Shown in pieces: positions 25,819 through 34,535 of a stretch of DNA of 64,000 nucleotides. The notes beneath the pieces are model-generated. The model saw nothing but the letters and a program-made list of their open reading frames with translations, was not told the origin of the DNA and made no database searches. Each line of letters begins with the position of its first letter. Position 1 is the stretch's first letter. This DNA is from Myxococcales bacterium. Lineage in GTDB: Bacteria; Myxococcota; UBA796; SXON01. Where the stretch lies: positions 58,431 through 122,430 of the forward strand of contig SHYX01000008.1 in assembly GCA_009692585.1 (NCBI GenBank). Direction: 5' to 3'. The position numbers and the translations under genes are program-made.

Positions 25819-26394
25819 CTAACCCGCGGCCAGCGCCTCGCCGTCCCAGACCGGCACCACCTCGTCGACCGGCATGTCGTGCTCTTCCAGCGGAAGTGAG
25901 TCGACGATCTGGCAGGCGTAACAGACGCCGATCCGCGGAGTCGTCGCCGGAAGCAGGGCAAGGAGCCGATCGTAGAAGCCCTTGCCCCTTCCAAGACGCG
26001 CCCCGGTGCGGGTGAACGCCAGCCCCGGCACCAGCGCGACCCCCACCTCGGCGGCGGACACCGGCAACGCCCCAGGGCCGGGCTCCAGCAGTCGGAACGG
26101 CCCGGCGCGCAGGCTGGTCAGGTGCGGGACGCGGAACAGGGACAACCTCGACCCGTCCACCCGCGGGAGGGCCAGCTGGCCACGCGCCGCGATCGACTCC
26201 AGCAGCGGCCACAGGCTCACCTCGTCGGGCAGCGGCGCGAACGCCAGGATCAGGCCGGCACGGAGTCGAGGGCGCAACCATCGGCACACCAGTGCCGACT
26301 CCGTCGCCTGTTCGAGCCGCGACATCATGCGTAGCCGCTCGCGAGCCATGATGCGTGAGCTCGCCTTCTCGTCAGCGGGGAGGTGATCGCTCAT
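25819..26394 (-). CDS. 5-formyltetrahydrofolate cyclo-ligase
   Basis: Converts 5-formyl-THF to 5,10-methenyl-THF with ATP. From ATG 26394 it is 191 residues. Features are LILAFAPLPDEVSLWPLL, LPRVDGSRLSLFRV, and the diagnostic VPGLAFTRTGARLGRGKGFYDRLL loop, ending IVDSLPLEEHDMPVDEVV. The frame is open further upstream to 26502, but that extension is low-complexity and Arg/Cys-rich. In many proteobacteria the 6S RNA gene lies directly upstream of this gene. Confidence 0.92.
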   Translation of the reverse strand: MSDHLPADEKASSRIMARERLRMMSRLEQATESALVCRWLRPRLRAGLILAFAPLPDEVSLWPLLESIAARGQLALPRVDGSRLSLFRVPHLTSLRAGPFRLLEPGPGALPVSAAEVGVALVPGLAFTRTGARLGRGKGFYDRLLALLPATTPRIGVCYACQIVDSLPLEEHDMPVDEVVPVWDGEALAAG

Positions 26395-26643
26395 TCTCGA
26401 TCGCCCGGTATCAGGACGGCGACACTGCGGCCGCTGCCTCATGGGGTCCAGGGGCGCGCCGCCTCCGCAACGCCAGCGGCAAGAGAACGACGAGGGCGCC
26501 ACACCCGACGCAGCGCCGCACCCGCAGCCCTATTCCGGAGCCGCCTGCCCTCCACAGCTCTCGCTGATTGTGGCGTACTCGTCGTCGCAGTCGTCGGCCA
26601 GAAAGCGGAGCTTCGAGGCCGGAGGGGATGGCGCGGTGGCACC

Positions 26644-27930
26644 ATGATAGGCTCGCGCGTGCGCCAACTGACCTTCCAACGGGTGATCGGCTCGGGAGCC
26701 TTCGGGACGGTGTACCTGGCCGAGCTCGTCGGTGCGCGGGACTTCCGCCGTAGCGTCGCGGTCAAGGTGCTCCTTTCGGGCTCAGAAGAGCAGGAGATGT
26801 TCCTGTCGCGCGTCCGCGACGAAGCCCGGCTCTTGGGGTTGCTCCACGACGAACACATTCTCCGCGTGCTGGAGCTCGTTCGCATCGGAGAGCGCGACGG
26901 CGTGGTGATGGAATACGTCGAGGGCGTCGATCTTGCCGCCCTGATCGACGCGGGTGACCGTCCGCCCCCGCGGGCGCTCGCCGAGCTGGGCGCCGCCATC
27001 GCCGGGGCCCTGCACGTCGCGCACACCGCGCGACACCCCTCCAGCGGCGAGCCGCTCAACGTCGTCCACCGCGACGTCAAGCCCGCCAACGTGATGCTGA
27101 GCGACCGCGGCAGCGTAAAGCTCTTGGACTTCGGTATCGCCCAGGCCCGATTCGCGGCGCGGGAGAGCCGGACGGGGCAGTTCGTCCTCGGGACGCTGAA
27201 CTACATGGCGCCCGAGTACATCATCACCGGCGAGGTCAGCCCCGCCGCCGACGTCTACGGACTTGCCCTGACCCTCTGGGAGGCCGCCATCGGGGAGATC
27301 TTCGGGCAGCCGAAGCTGAAGCAGGAGGCCCATGCCCGACGGGTCGAAGAAAGGCTCATGCGCCTCGCCGCGACGCACGCGGAACTGACGCCGATCTTAC
27401 GGCCCATGCTGAGTTGGGACCCAAAAGGGCGCCCCGCCGCCATCGAGGTTGAGCGTCAACTCGTCGGCGCCGCCGACCGATTCGCCGGCACAGGGGTGCG
27501 CAGTTGGGCCGCGCTCCACGTGCCACCGGCGCTCCGGCAGGTGCGCAGCGCCGCCCGGGACGCGGTCGGTCTCGCCGGGCAGACCATCACGATCGCCGAC
27601 GAATCGCCGCAGTCGATGCTCGCCCCCCCGGGCAGGGAGCCGCCGCCGCCGCCGCCGGCCGGTCCGGGACCGGCGGCCAGCCCTCCGCCAGCCCCGCAGC
27701 CCGAAGAACACACCCTGTTCCGTGTCGAGCGCCCGGCCTTTCTGGACGATCCGCGACGCGGTGCGCCGGCGCCAGCCACGCGACAACCCTCCTACCGGGC
27801 CACGCGAAACCGTTCGGCTCCCTCGGTGCTGTGGGTGGTCGCCCAGGGACTGCTCGCCGGCGCCTTCGTCGGGCTGGCGCTGGTCGCCGCCATCGGGGTC
27901 TACCTGCTGTTCAACCGGGGGGGCCCGTGA
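26644..27930 (+). CDS. Serine/threonine protein kinase with C-terminal transmembrane segment
   Basis: 428 residues, Hanks-type kinase of the kind abundant in myxobacteria. Glycine loop IGSGAFGTVY (15-24), Lys41 (VAVKVLL), catalytic HRDVKPANV with Asp144, DFG at 162-164, and GTLNYMAPE (184-191) are intact, so it should be active. After about 285 comes a Pro-rich juxtamembrane linker, then one transmembrane helix near 396-422 with only a few residues outside. No extracellular sensor domain is present. Its stop overlaps the M23 peptidase start (GTGA), implying a functional link to cell-wall remodelling. Confidence 0.94.
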   Translation: MIGSRVRQLTFQRVIGSGAFGTVYLAELVGARDFRRSVAVKVLLSGSEEQEMFLSRVRDEARLLGLLHDEHILRVLELVRIGERDGVVMEYVEGVDLAALIDAGDRPPPRALAELGAAIAGALHVAHTARHPSSGEPLNVVHRDVKPANVMLSDRGSVKLLDFGIAQARFAARESRTGQFVLGTLNYMAPEYIITGEVSPAADVYGLALTLWEAAIGEIFGQPKLKQEAHARRVEERLMRLAATHAELTPILRPMLSWDPKGRPAAIEVERQLVGAADRFAGTGVRSWAALHVPPALRQVRSAARDAVGLAGQTITIADESPQSMLAPPGREPPPPPPAGPGPAASPPPAPQPEEHTLFRVERPAFLDDPRRGAPAPATRQPSYRATRNRSAPSVLWVVAQGLLAGAFVGLALVAAIGVYLLFNRGGP

Positions 27931-29174
27931 GGACGGTGCGCATCGTGGTGACGATTGCGGTGGTCGCCCTCGGCGGCATCGCCGGCGTCGTCTTCGCAGC
28001 GCCCGCGCCCTTGGCGCAACCGGCGGTAGCCACGGTCAGCGCGGCGCTGACTCCACCCCCCCCGCGCTACCGAACCACCTCCCACGAGGTCGCCGCCGGC
28101 GACAACGCCGGCTCGGTCCTCCGCTCGATGGGCGCCCCCGCGGCCGACCTGCTCGCCGGCGCCGGCAGCGCGCTCAACAACATCTTCCCGGGCGATCAGG
28201 TACGACTGGACTGGCGCGACGGGGAAGACCGCCCCTTCCGACTGCGCCTCGCCCACGACCCCGCCACCACGACCGAGCTGGTCTGGACCGGCGCCAGGTA
28301 CACCGCCCGCAAGGTGCCGGTGCCCTACCGCGTGGAGGAGCAGGCGGCCGCGATCACGGTCACGTCGTCGTTGTGGAGCGCCGCGATCGCGGTCGGCTTC
28401 TCCGCCGGGCAGATCATCGAGCTCGCGAAGATCTTCGAATACGACGTGGACTTCAACACCGAACTCGTCGCCGGGGCACGCTTTCGCCTGGTCCTGGACC
28501 GGCTCACGGCCGACGACGGCTCCGCGAGAATCGGTGATATCAGGGCGGTGATTCTTGATAATGGCAAAAAGCAGTACGTCGCCATCCGCCATCGGACGCA
28601 CGACGGGACCGCCGGCTGGTACGGAAAGGACGGCGCGTCTCGGCGCAAGGCCTTCCTGCGCTCGCCCATCGAGTTCTCCAGAGTGAGCTCCGGCTTCAGC
28701 GCCGGCAGGTACCACCCGATCCTTCACCGCATGCGCGCCCATCGGGGAGTCGACCTGGCGGCGCCGTCGGGCACGCCCATCCGGGCCGTCGCCGACGGAG
28801 TCGTGACCAAGGCGGGTTGGGCCGGGGGGCACGGCAACCACATCGAACTGCGGCACGACAACGGGACGGTCACCGGGTACTCGCACCTCAGCAGCATCGG
28901 CGTGAAGCGAGGCGCGCACGTCAGCCAGGGGCAGACCATCGGAAAAGTCGGGAGCACCGGTCAGTCGACGGGACCCCACCTCCATTACGAGTACCTGGTC
29001 AACGGCGTGCACAAAGACCCGATGAAGGCCATCGTGCCGGTTCAGAAGCCCCTTGAGGCGTCAGAGCGCACCGACTTCTTCGCGGTGCGGGATCGCGTGC
29101 TTCCTCTATTGGAAACGACAAGGGATCTGGCCCCGCCGGAGGGTTCGGTCGAGAATTCCGCGCTGGAGCGCTAA
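27927..29174 (+). CDS. M23-family murein endopeptidase with LysM-like/OapA-type N-terminal region
   Basis: Probable zinc peptidoglycan hydrolase in the periplasm. From GTG 27927 it is 415 residues. A single N-terminal transmembrane segment (about 5-25) is followed by a MepM-type region (SHEVAAGDNAGSVLRSMGAP, then FEYDVDFNTELVAGARF). The C-terminal LytM/M23 domain has His272 and Asp276 (HRGVDLAAP) and H351-x-H353 (GPHLHYEY). All zinc and catalytic residues are present. Translationally coupled to the upstream kinase. Confidence 0.93.
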   Translation: MRTVRIVVTIAVVALGGIAGVVFAAPAPLAQPAVATVSAALTPPPPRYRTTSHEVAAGDNAGSVLRSMGAPAADLLAGAGSALNNIFPGDQVRLDWRDGEDRPFRLRLAHDPATTTELVWTGARYTARKVPVPYRVEEQAAAITVTSSLWSAAIAVGFSAGQIIELAKIFEYDVDFNTELVAGARFRLVLDRLTADDGSARIGDIRAVILDNGKKQYVAIRHRTHDGTAGWYGKDGASRRKAFLRSPIEFSRVSSGFSAGRYHPILHRMRAHRGVDLAAPSGTPIRAVADGVVTKAGWAGGHGNHIELRHDNGTVTGYSHLSSIGVKRGAHVSQGQTIGKVGSTGQSTGPHLHYEYLVNGVHKDPMKAIVPVQKPLEASERTDFFAVRDRVLPLLETTRDLAPPEGSVENSALER

Positions 29175-29198
29175 ACTCTCGGCGCCGGTGACCGAAGG
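29172..29198 (+). promoter_or_regulatory. Candidate sigma28 (FliA)-type promoter upstream of the sigma-factor gene
   Basis: TAAA (29172-29175), exactly 15 nt, then ACCGAAGG (29191-29198). This matches the FliA consensus TAAA-N15-GCCGATAA in spacing, the -35 core and the CCGA core of the -10. It would start transcription near 29205, about 100 nt before the FliA-family sigma gene, allowing autoregulation. A second site with identical spacing lies at 35098. The A/T part of the -10 is not conserved, and a small hairpin (TCGG...CCGA then TTTTT) overlaps it. Confidence 0.4.
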
Positions 29199-29305
29199 GA
29201 TTTTTCGGGGATGTACCGACATTATCTCCTCAAGCGCGGGCCGCAGGTGACGATTGGGCCGGAGTCCACTCCCCAACCCTCCTTGCCCGCCAGCGAGGCC
29301 CCGCA

Positions 29306-30091
29306 ATGCCCCAGATCGAAACCACGTCCCCCGGAACCTGTGGGTCGGCAACCGTTGTCACCCTTGAAAACCCCGTCCGCAAGCAGCGGCTCGACCCGGT
29401 TGCCCGCACGATGCTCCTGACCCGCCATATCGGCATGGTCCGGCGCGTCGCCTTCCGCATGGCGAGCCGCTACCCGTCCTGCGTGCAGGTGGAAGATCTC
29501 GTCAACATGGGCATGCTGGGCCTGATCGACGCGGTCGACCGGTTCGAGGAGGACCGATGCCTCAGCTTCACCGCGTACGCCCGGATCCGCGTCAAGGGAG
29601 CCATCGTCGACGAGATGCGGCGCGTCGATTGGGTGCCCCGGTCGGTCCGCGACCGCGGTGACCGCCTCCGTGTCGCCCGCGAACAGCTTGCGAAGGACCT
29701 GGGCAGGACGCCGACGGAGCCTGAGCTCGCCCGACAGCTCGGCGTCACTGAGCAACGGCTGCAGGAGCTGGCGGATCACAGCCTGATCCACAACGTCGTG
29801 AGCATGGAAGAGGGCGCCGACGACGAACACACCCTCGGTGATGCCATTCCCGCCGCGTCAGATTCGCCCGATGTCGAGTTCGAAACCTCCGACCTCCGAA
29901 AGGAAGTTCGTTCGGCCATCGGCGGCCTTCCCGAGCGAGACCGCATGATCGTGGAGATGTACTACTTCCGCGAGATCGGTTTCAAGGAGATCGGACAGAT
30001 CCTCGGCGTGACCGAATCGCGGGTGAGCCAACTGCACACGCGGATCATGGAGCGACTGCGCCCCAAGCTGGCTGAACTCGCCGCAAGCTGA
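29306..30091 (+). CDS. RNA polymerase sigma factor, FliA/WhiG family
   Basis: 261 residues with sigma70 regions 2, 3 and 4. Region 2 is DLVNMGMLGLIDAVDRFEED and FTAYARIRVKGAIVDEMRR. VDWVPRSVR is diagnostic of the FliA/SigD/WhiG group. Region 4 carries IGFKEIGQILGVTESRVSQLH. It would direct transcription of motility or stress genes; no flagellar genes are in the window. A 132-nt leader containing a sigma28-like promoter precedes it. Confidence 0.93.
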   Translation: MPQIETTSPGTCGSATVVTLENPVRKQRLDPVARTMLLTRHIGMVRRVAFRMASRYPSCVQVEDLVNMGMLGLIDAVDRFEEDRCLSFTAYARIRVKGAIVDEMRRVDWVPRSVRDRGDRLRVAREQLAKDLGRTPTEPELARQLGVTEQRLQELADHSLIHNVVSMEEGADDEHTLGDAIPAASDSPDVEFETSDLRKEVRSAIGGLPERDRMIVEMYYFREIGFKEIGQILGVTESRVSQLHTRIMERLRPKLAELAAS

Positions 30092-30094
30092 GTC

Positions 30095-30613
30095 TTAAGT
30101 GAGCCCGTGCCGCTTGCGCACCTCGCGCATGGCCCGGTTGAGCGCATCCTGCCGCTCTACCGACCCTTCCTTCACGTTCTTGATGCGCTCTTCGGCCTCG
30201 GTGCGAAGGGCGCGTTCGTCGACGTCGAAGCTGACCACGACGTCGAGGATCTTCTTGAAGAGCTCACGATCGTCGGCGTAGACCTCGCCCACAAAGTTCG
30301 AGATCATGAAGTTCTCGATGAACTGCCGAGCGAAGTACCGAGCGACCTCGTCACCCGTCGGGTGACCCCAACCCTCGGCGATGGCGCCTTTGACCTTCCC
30401 GTACTGGTCGTAGGGGATGTTCTTCCGCTCCATCTCGTCCCGAACCGCCTCGCGCAGATCATTGTCGCGATGAAGGTAGGACTCGAGGATGGCGACGAGA
30501 TCGCTGGCGGCTTCCTCCCGGTCGGGGCCGGACACTTCGATATCGCCCTCGTTGGTGAGCCGTTCGATGACGGCGTGGGCGATTTGCGGGACGCGGGCGC
30601 GGTAGAGCTTCAT
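30095..30613 (-). CDS. DUF507 family protein
   Basis: 172 residues from ATG 30613 (MKLYRARVPQIAHAVIERL), which matches the standard N-terminus of DUF507. The frame extends upstream to 30691, but that piece is not family-like. All-alpha, strongly charged, with paired helical halves (EVSGPDREEAASDLVAILESYL and YADDRELFKKILDVVVSFDV). Function unknown; DUF507 is a conserved gene mostly in deltaproteobacteria and Aquificae. Convergent with the sigma-factor gene, only 3 bp between stops. Confidence 0.88.
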   Translation of the reverse strand: MKLYRARVPQIAHAVIERLTNEGDIEVSGPDREEAASDLVAILESYLHRDNDLREAVRDEMERKNIPYDQYGKVKGAIAEGWGHPTGDEVARYFARQFIENFMISNFVGEVYADDRELFKKILDVVVSFDVDERALRTEAEERIKNVKEGSVERQDALNRAMREVRKRHGLT

Positions 30614-30672
30614 GGTCGCACCAAAGGCGCCGGCGTATACCCCAGGTGCCGCATCCCCGCTACCGGCGCCGA

Positions 30673-33048
30673 TCAGGTCAGCGCGCGCCACGCGGCGCGG
30701 AGCCGCTCCAGGTCCAACGGCATGACGGTCACCGTCCGTGCAAGCTCCCCGCTGAGCTCGGCCTGGGGAGCGAACCCCTCCAGAATCTTCGCCTGCATGA
30801 AGGCCAGGTATGCGCGGTCGAGGTTGCCATCGGTGTCAAAGGCGTGCATGTCGACGAGGCGTGTGCCGTAGGGGCGGCCGAACACCACGCGATCTCGCTC
30901 GATGTAGCACGCGTAGCCGGCGAGCAGAACGTCGAAGTCGACGACCGGCACACGCGTTGGTTTTGGATCCAGCACCGCAGCCGTGACCGGCGACGGCTCA
31001 CCGGAGAATGCAGGCAGCGGAAACCCGGCGTCAGGACCGGAAGCCGCCGGCGATTCGTTGGTGATGTCGAACCCGGCCATGCCCTCGAAATAGGCCGGCG
31101 GCGGGGCCGACGGCGGAGGCGCCTTGTCGTCGCCGACCGGGATTCCGAAGGCGTCGTCGAAGGGATTGGCGGAGCTCGGATGTCGATGCGGCGCGGGCGC
31201 CGGACCCAGGATGCTGGTCGGCCCGGCCTCGTCGTCGAACGGGTTGCCTGGGGGCGCCGGGGCCGCATCCGGGGTCGCCACCACGACCGGGACCGCCTTC
31301 GCCCGCGACCGCAACGGCGCGGGGCCGGCCGCCGATGGTACCGCCGAGGCTCCCGACGCCAGCGCCGTCCATTCCGCAAACGTCAGCTGAACCGCCCCGC
31401 TCGCACCTGGCAGGGCAGGGATGGGTACCACGACCAGCACGCCGCCGTCGAACTCCCAGGCGGCGTGCACCCCCGGGGGCACCAATCCCGGGATCGGCGT
31501 GAGCGCCGCGCCGCACAGCAGGTCCACGGTCGCGCCGTCAAGCGCCGCAGCGTGACCCGCGAGTCGGCCCCGATCGAGGACCAGCTCCTTGTGCCCGAGC
31601 AGGCTTGGCGGCCTGCGTGGCCGCGGCAGGTGCGCGAGCAGACTCAGCGCCTCCTGGACCACGCCGCCCGCGAGGCGGAGCACCGCCCCGTCGCTTCCGC
31701 CGGTGATCGGGCCCGTCGCCACGGACACGGCGGGCGGGGGCAGGCCCGCGGCGGAGCGCTCGCCGACGGTTGCCGCGAAGCGAACCGCAGCGATCGGGTC
31801 GGTAAAGACGAACCAGGCGATCGGCCCGTCCAAGCTGGAGACGGCCGCAGACCCCGCACCTTCGTTCCACGCGGCGAAGAGCGACCTGATCTCCGGGCTG
31901 AGCGCAATCTGCTCGCCCATGGCCGCCGCGACCATCCCGGTGCTGACGGCGACGACCGTCGCGCTGACGGCCTGACCCCGCGGCAGGAGGAGCTGCCGCG
32001 CCACCGAGGGCTCACCCGTCGGCGCGATCGCGGCGAGCACACAGGCGACAACCTGCGCGGCCTGCCAGGCGCGCGCGGCCTCCGCGATCTTGGAGGCCAG
32101 CGCGACCGCGACGTCCACCCTGAGCAGCGAGTCGACCGCCGCGGCCGATAATCCGGCGCGGACCAGGGCCGCAGCATCGACCCAACTCGACAGCTGGGGC
32201 AGCACGACCGTCCAGGCGTCCGGTTCACCGCGAAGCCGGGCCAACGCAGCGCCCGCGCCGCTGGCCTTGAGCGCCGGGAGGCAGAACCGGAGGGAAAGCG
32301 GAGCGTCGCGCGGCCCGATGGTCCGGTCGCCCACCCGCGCGAGCACCCCACCCACCACGAGGTCAAAGGCCACCGACGCCGCTTGGAGCAGGACCTCGTC
32401 GTCGGGCGGCCCGAGGGCGCCGACCGCGAGCTCCAGGTCGATGGGCAAGGGAGCGCCGTACGGCAAGACCCACACCAGCGGTGCGTCGGTCAGCATGGTG
32501 ACCAACGCTGGGACGCGCACGCCCGCCCTCGCCAACGCCGCGGATGCGACGGCCAGCCGAGCGCTCATCGCGGCGGCAACGGAACGCAGCGCGACCGTAC
32601 GTGCCGCGGCCCCAAGGTCGCCCAGCCGACGGACCCCTTCGACCAAGAGCGGCGTCGGCGCTGCCATCCGACTCGAACACGACCGCACGTACTCCAGGGC
32701 TACGAGCGCGCCGGCACCGACCGAGAGACCCAGCCCTTCCTCGAGCAGGCGAACAAGCGCACGCGTGAGCGGATCATCCTGGAGTTTCCTTTCTAACTCG
32801 TCCGCTGGCACCTCCCGCATCTCGGCGAGTGCTTCGTCCACGGCGCCGCGCAGCGCTCGGTCGACCAGCGGGGAGAGCAGCTCGGTCGACGCGATAGGGA
32901 ACGAAACCTGCCGGTCGTGCGGAGGCAGGCGGAGGTCGGGCAAGCCGTCGCTGAGCCCCGGCACCCGCGCCAGCGCGGCCGCCGCCAGCGAGCCATTCAG
33001 CGGCTCGCAGCGACCTCGCACCATCCGCGCAATCAGCTCTGGGTTCAC
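30673..33048 (-). CDS. Large protein of unknown function with degenerate nucleotide-cyclase-like segment
   Basis: 791 residues from GTG 33048 (preceded by GGGGGGGCGAG). The N-terminal 400 residues are Ala/Val/Leu-rich and helical with no clear membrane segments. Around 405-500 the sequence IAWFVFTDPIAAVRFAATV, VSVATGPITGG and LRLAGGVVQEALSLL follows the pattern of class III adenylate/guanylate cyclases. The catalytic aspartates and GDG are missing. Then comes a Pro/Ala-rich region with two NPFDD motifs and a C-terminal module (about 700-791) opening VVDFDVLLAGYACYIE. Possibly a scaffold or dead-cyclase regulator. Not assigned to a family. Confidence 0.7.
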   Translation of the reverse strand: MNPELIARMVRGRCEPLNGSLAAAALARVPGLSDGLPDLRLPPHDRQVSFPIASTELLSPLVDRALRGAVDEALAEMREVPADELERKLQDDPLTRALVRLLEEGLGLSVGAGALVALEYVRSCSSRMAAPTPLLVEGVRRLGDLGAAARTVALRSVAAAMSARLAVASAALARAGVRVPALVTMLTDAPLVWVLPYGAPLPIDLELAVGALGPPDDEVLLQAASVAFDLVVGGVLARVGDRTIGPRDAPLSLRFCLPALKASGAGAALARLRGEPDAWTVVLPQLSSWVDAAALVRAGLSAAAVDSLLRVDVAVALASKIAEAARAWQAAQVVACVLAAIAPTGEPSVARQLLLPRGQAVSATVVAVSTGMVAAAMGEQIALSPEIRSLFAAWNEGAGSAAVSSLDGPIAWFVFTDPIAAVRFAATVGERSAAGLPPPAVSVATGPITGGSDGAVLRLAGGVVQEALSLLAHLPRPRRPPSLLGHKELVLDRGRLAGHAAALDGATVDLLCGAALTPIPGLVPPGVHAAWEFDGGVLVVVPIPALPGASGAVQLTFAEWTALASGASAVPSAAGPAPLRSRAKAVPVVVATPDAAPAPPGNPFDDEAGPTSILGPAPAPHRHPSSANPFDDAFGIPVGDDKAPPPSAPPPAYFEGMAGFDITNESPAASGPDAGFPLPAFSGEPSPVTAAVLDPKPTRVPVVDFDVLLAGYACYIERDRVVFGRPYGTRLVDMHAFDTDGNLDRAYLAFMQAKILEGFAPQAELSGELARTVTVMPLDLERLRAAWRALT

Positions 33049-33082
33049 CTCGCCCCCCCGCGCCGACTGTAGCCGAGTTGCG

Positions 33083-33805
33083 TCACGGCGTCCCGGGGTC
33101 GGCACCGGCCCGGTCGAGCACCGTTCCGTCGGCGAGGCACAGCGGCGCACGGGCCTCGGACTCCCCACGCTGGGGACAGGGCCGCGCGACCTGCGGCGTT
33201 ACCGCACCGTCCGTGCGCCGCAACTGGGCGCGCCCGCCGACCACCTGACAGGCGCCGCCGGCGTCGCAAACGGTGACGTCCAGCTCCCAGTGGGCCTCGG
33301 CGACCTCGGCGCCGTCAAGCACCACGGTTCCGGTCAGGGTTCCGTGCCCGGTCCATCCCGCGCCGGACACCACCGCGAGCGTCGGAGACCACTCGAAGGT
33401 ACGCCCCCGTGAGGACCAAGGCCCGGTCGCAACGATGCGGGTCTGCTCCCGCCCGGACCCGTCGATAGGCCAGCTGCTCACCAGTCTGTCGCCCAGGTCC
33501 ACCCGGGGCGACAGCATCGGCCACAGACCGGTGGTCACCCCCCGCAATGACGACGGCCAAGCCGCGAGCCCGCGCAGCACGAGTACCTCACCGCTGGGAA
33601 AAGCGCGAAGCTCCACGCAGTGTGGCGCTTCTGCCTGTAGACAGACGAGCCACCCATTGCTCCCGTCCGAAAACGTGCGCGCCCACTGGCGGGTGAGCGG
33701 GTAGCGCCGCCCGGCGGACTCCAGCATGTACGCGACGGCTGACTCGGCCCCCCGTGCGCCGAGCGCTCCGTGGGGGAGACAGCCCGCCAACAACATCAGG
33801 ATCAT
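33083..33805 (-). CDS. Putative lipoprotein, unknown function
   Basis: 240 residues; ultra-short lipobox MILMLLAGC (Cys9). The mature part is beta-rich: WLVCLQAEAPHCVELRAFPSGEVLVLRGL, then TFEWSPTLAVVSG, WTGHGTLTGTVVLDG, and a Cys-rich end. No recognised family. Its ATG overlaps the stop of the Crp/Fnr gene (ATGA), so it is co-translated with the regulator. Confidence 0.68.
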   Translation of the reverse strand: MILMLLAGCLPHGALGARGAESAVAYMLESAGRRYPLTRQWARTFSDGSNGWLVCLQAEAPHCVELRAFPSGEVLVLRGLAAWPSSLRGVTTGLWPMLSPRVDLGDRLVSSWPIDGSGREQTRIVATGPWSSRGRTFEWSPTLAVVSGAGWTGHGTLTGTVVLDGAEVAEAHWELDVTVCDAGGACQVVGGRAQLRRTDGAVTPQVARPCPQRGESEARAPLCLADGTVLDRAGADPGTP

Positions 33806-34494
33806 GCGTCGCGCAGGGCCCGGAGCTTCCCTTCATCGAGGAGAATCACGCGCTTTCCCTCGGTCTGGATCAGTTCGTCCCTGCGCAGGTCCAGGATGGC
33901 GAAGCTCACCGTTTCGCGCGTGGCACCGATAAGACTGGCGATCTCCTTGTGGGTCAGCTTCAGGTTCACGATGCGGCCACGGCTGTCTCGAACCCCAAAG
34001 CTGTCGCCCAGATCTAGAAACAGAGCCGCCAACCTGGAGTGCGCGCTCTTGAACAGGAGGCTCTCCACGCGGTTCTCGAGCTTCTGGCGTCGCTCCCCCA
34101 CCAACCGGATCATGCGCATCGCGAGCGGCGGATGTCTCATCATCATCTTGATGAAGTCATCCTTGGGGAGCGCGAGAACCTGGGCATCTTCGTAGGCCTC
34201 ACAGGTGGTGTCGTGGGGCGTGTCGTTGACGATGCCGAGCTCGCCGACAAGCTGGTCGCGGGTGTAGAAGCCCAGGGTCAACTCTCGGCCTTCGTCGTTG
34301 GTCTTGCTGAGCTTTACGATGCCGGCGCGAAGGATGTACACCGTATTTGCCGGATACCCGGGCTCCCACAGCCGAGTCCGCCGCCGGAGGTCGAGCGAAT
34401 CGCTCACCTGGTCGAGGATATCAAGCTCGCGATCCGCAAGGTCGGCCAGCATTGGCGTCTGTCGAATGAACCAGGACTTGGTTTTGATGAGCAC
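33802..34494 (-). CDS. Crp/Fnr-family transcriptional regulator
   Basis: 230 residues: N-terminal effector beta-roll (RRRTRLWEPGYPANTVYILRAGIVKLSK, LVGELGIVND), a long dimerisation helix, and a C-terminal winged HTH (LTHKEIASLIGATRETVSFAILDLRRDELIQ). No N-terminal cysteines, so not an FNR oxygen sensor. The phosphate cassette lacks the CRP RxSAA sequence, so cAMP need not be the ligand. Coupled to the downstream lipoprotein. Confidence 0.93.
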   Translation of the reverse strand: MLIKTKSWFIRQTPMLADLADRELDILDQVSDSLDLRRRTRLWEPGYPANTVYILRAGIVKLSKTNDEGRELTLGFYTRDQLVGELGIVNDTPHDTTCEAYEDAQVLALPKDDFIKMMMRHPPLAMRMIRLVGERRQKLENRVESLLFKSAHSRLAALFLDLGDSFGVRDSRGRIVNLKLTHKEIASLIGATRETVSFAILDLRRDELIQTEGKRVILLDEGKLRALRDA

Positions 34495-34535
34495 GGTCGA
34501 TATGTAACCGGGCGATCGGACGCGGGAACGTCGAG

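Noticed and set aside
30646..32151. 501-codon rightward frame opposite the cyclase-like protein
   Set aside because: Arg-rich, no domains, and it starts inside the end of a better-supported leftward gene.
33925..33932. ACCGATAA with TCAC 15 bases upstream, like a third sigma28 promoter
   Set aside because: It is inside the crp/fnr coding sequence, antisense to it, with no gene start downstream; treated as chance.
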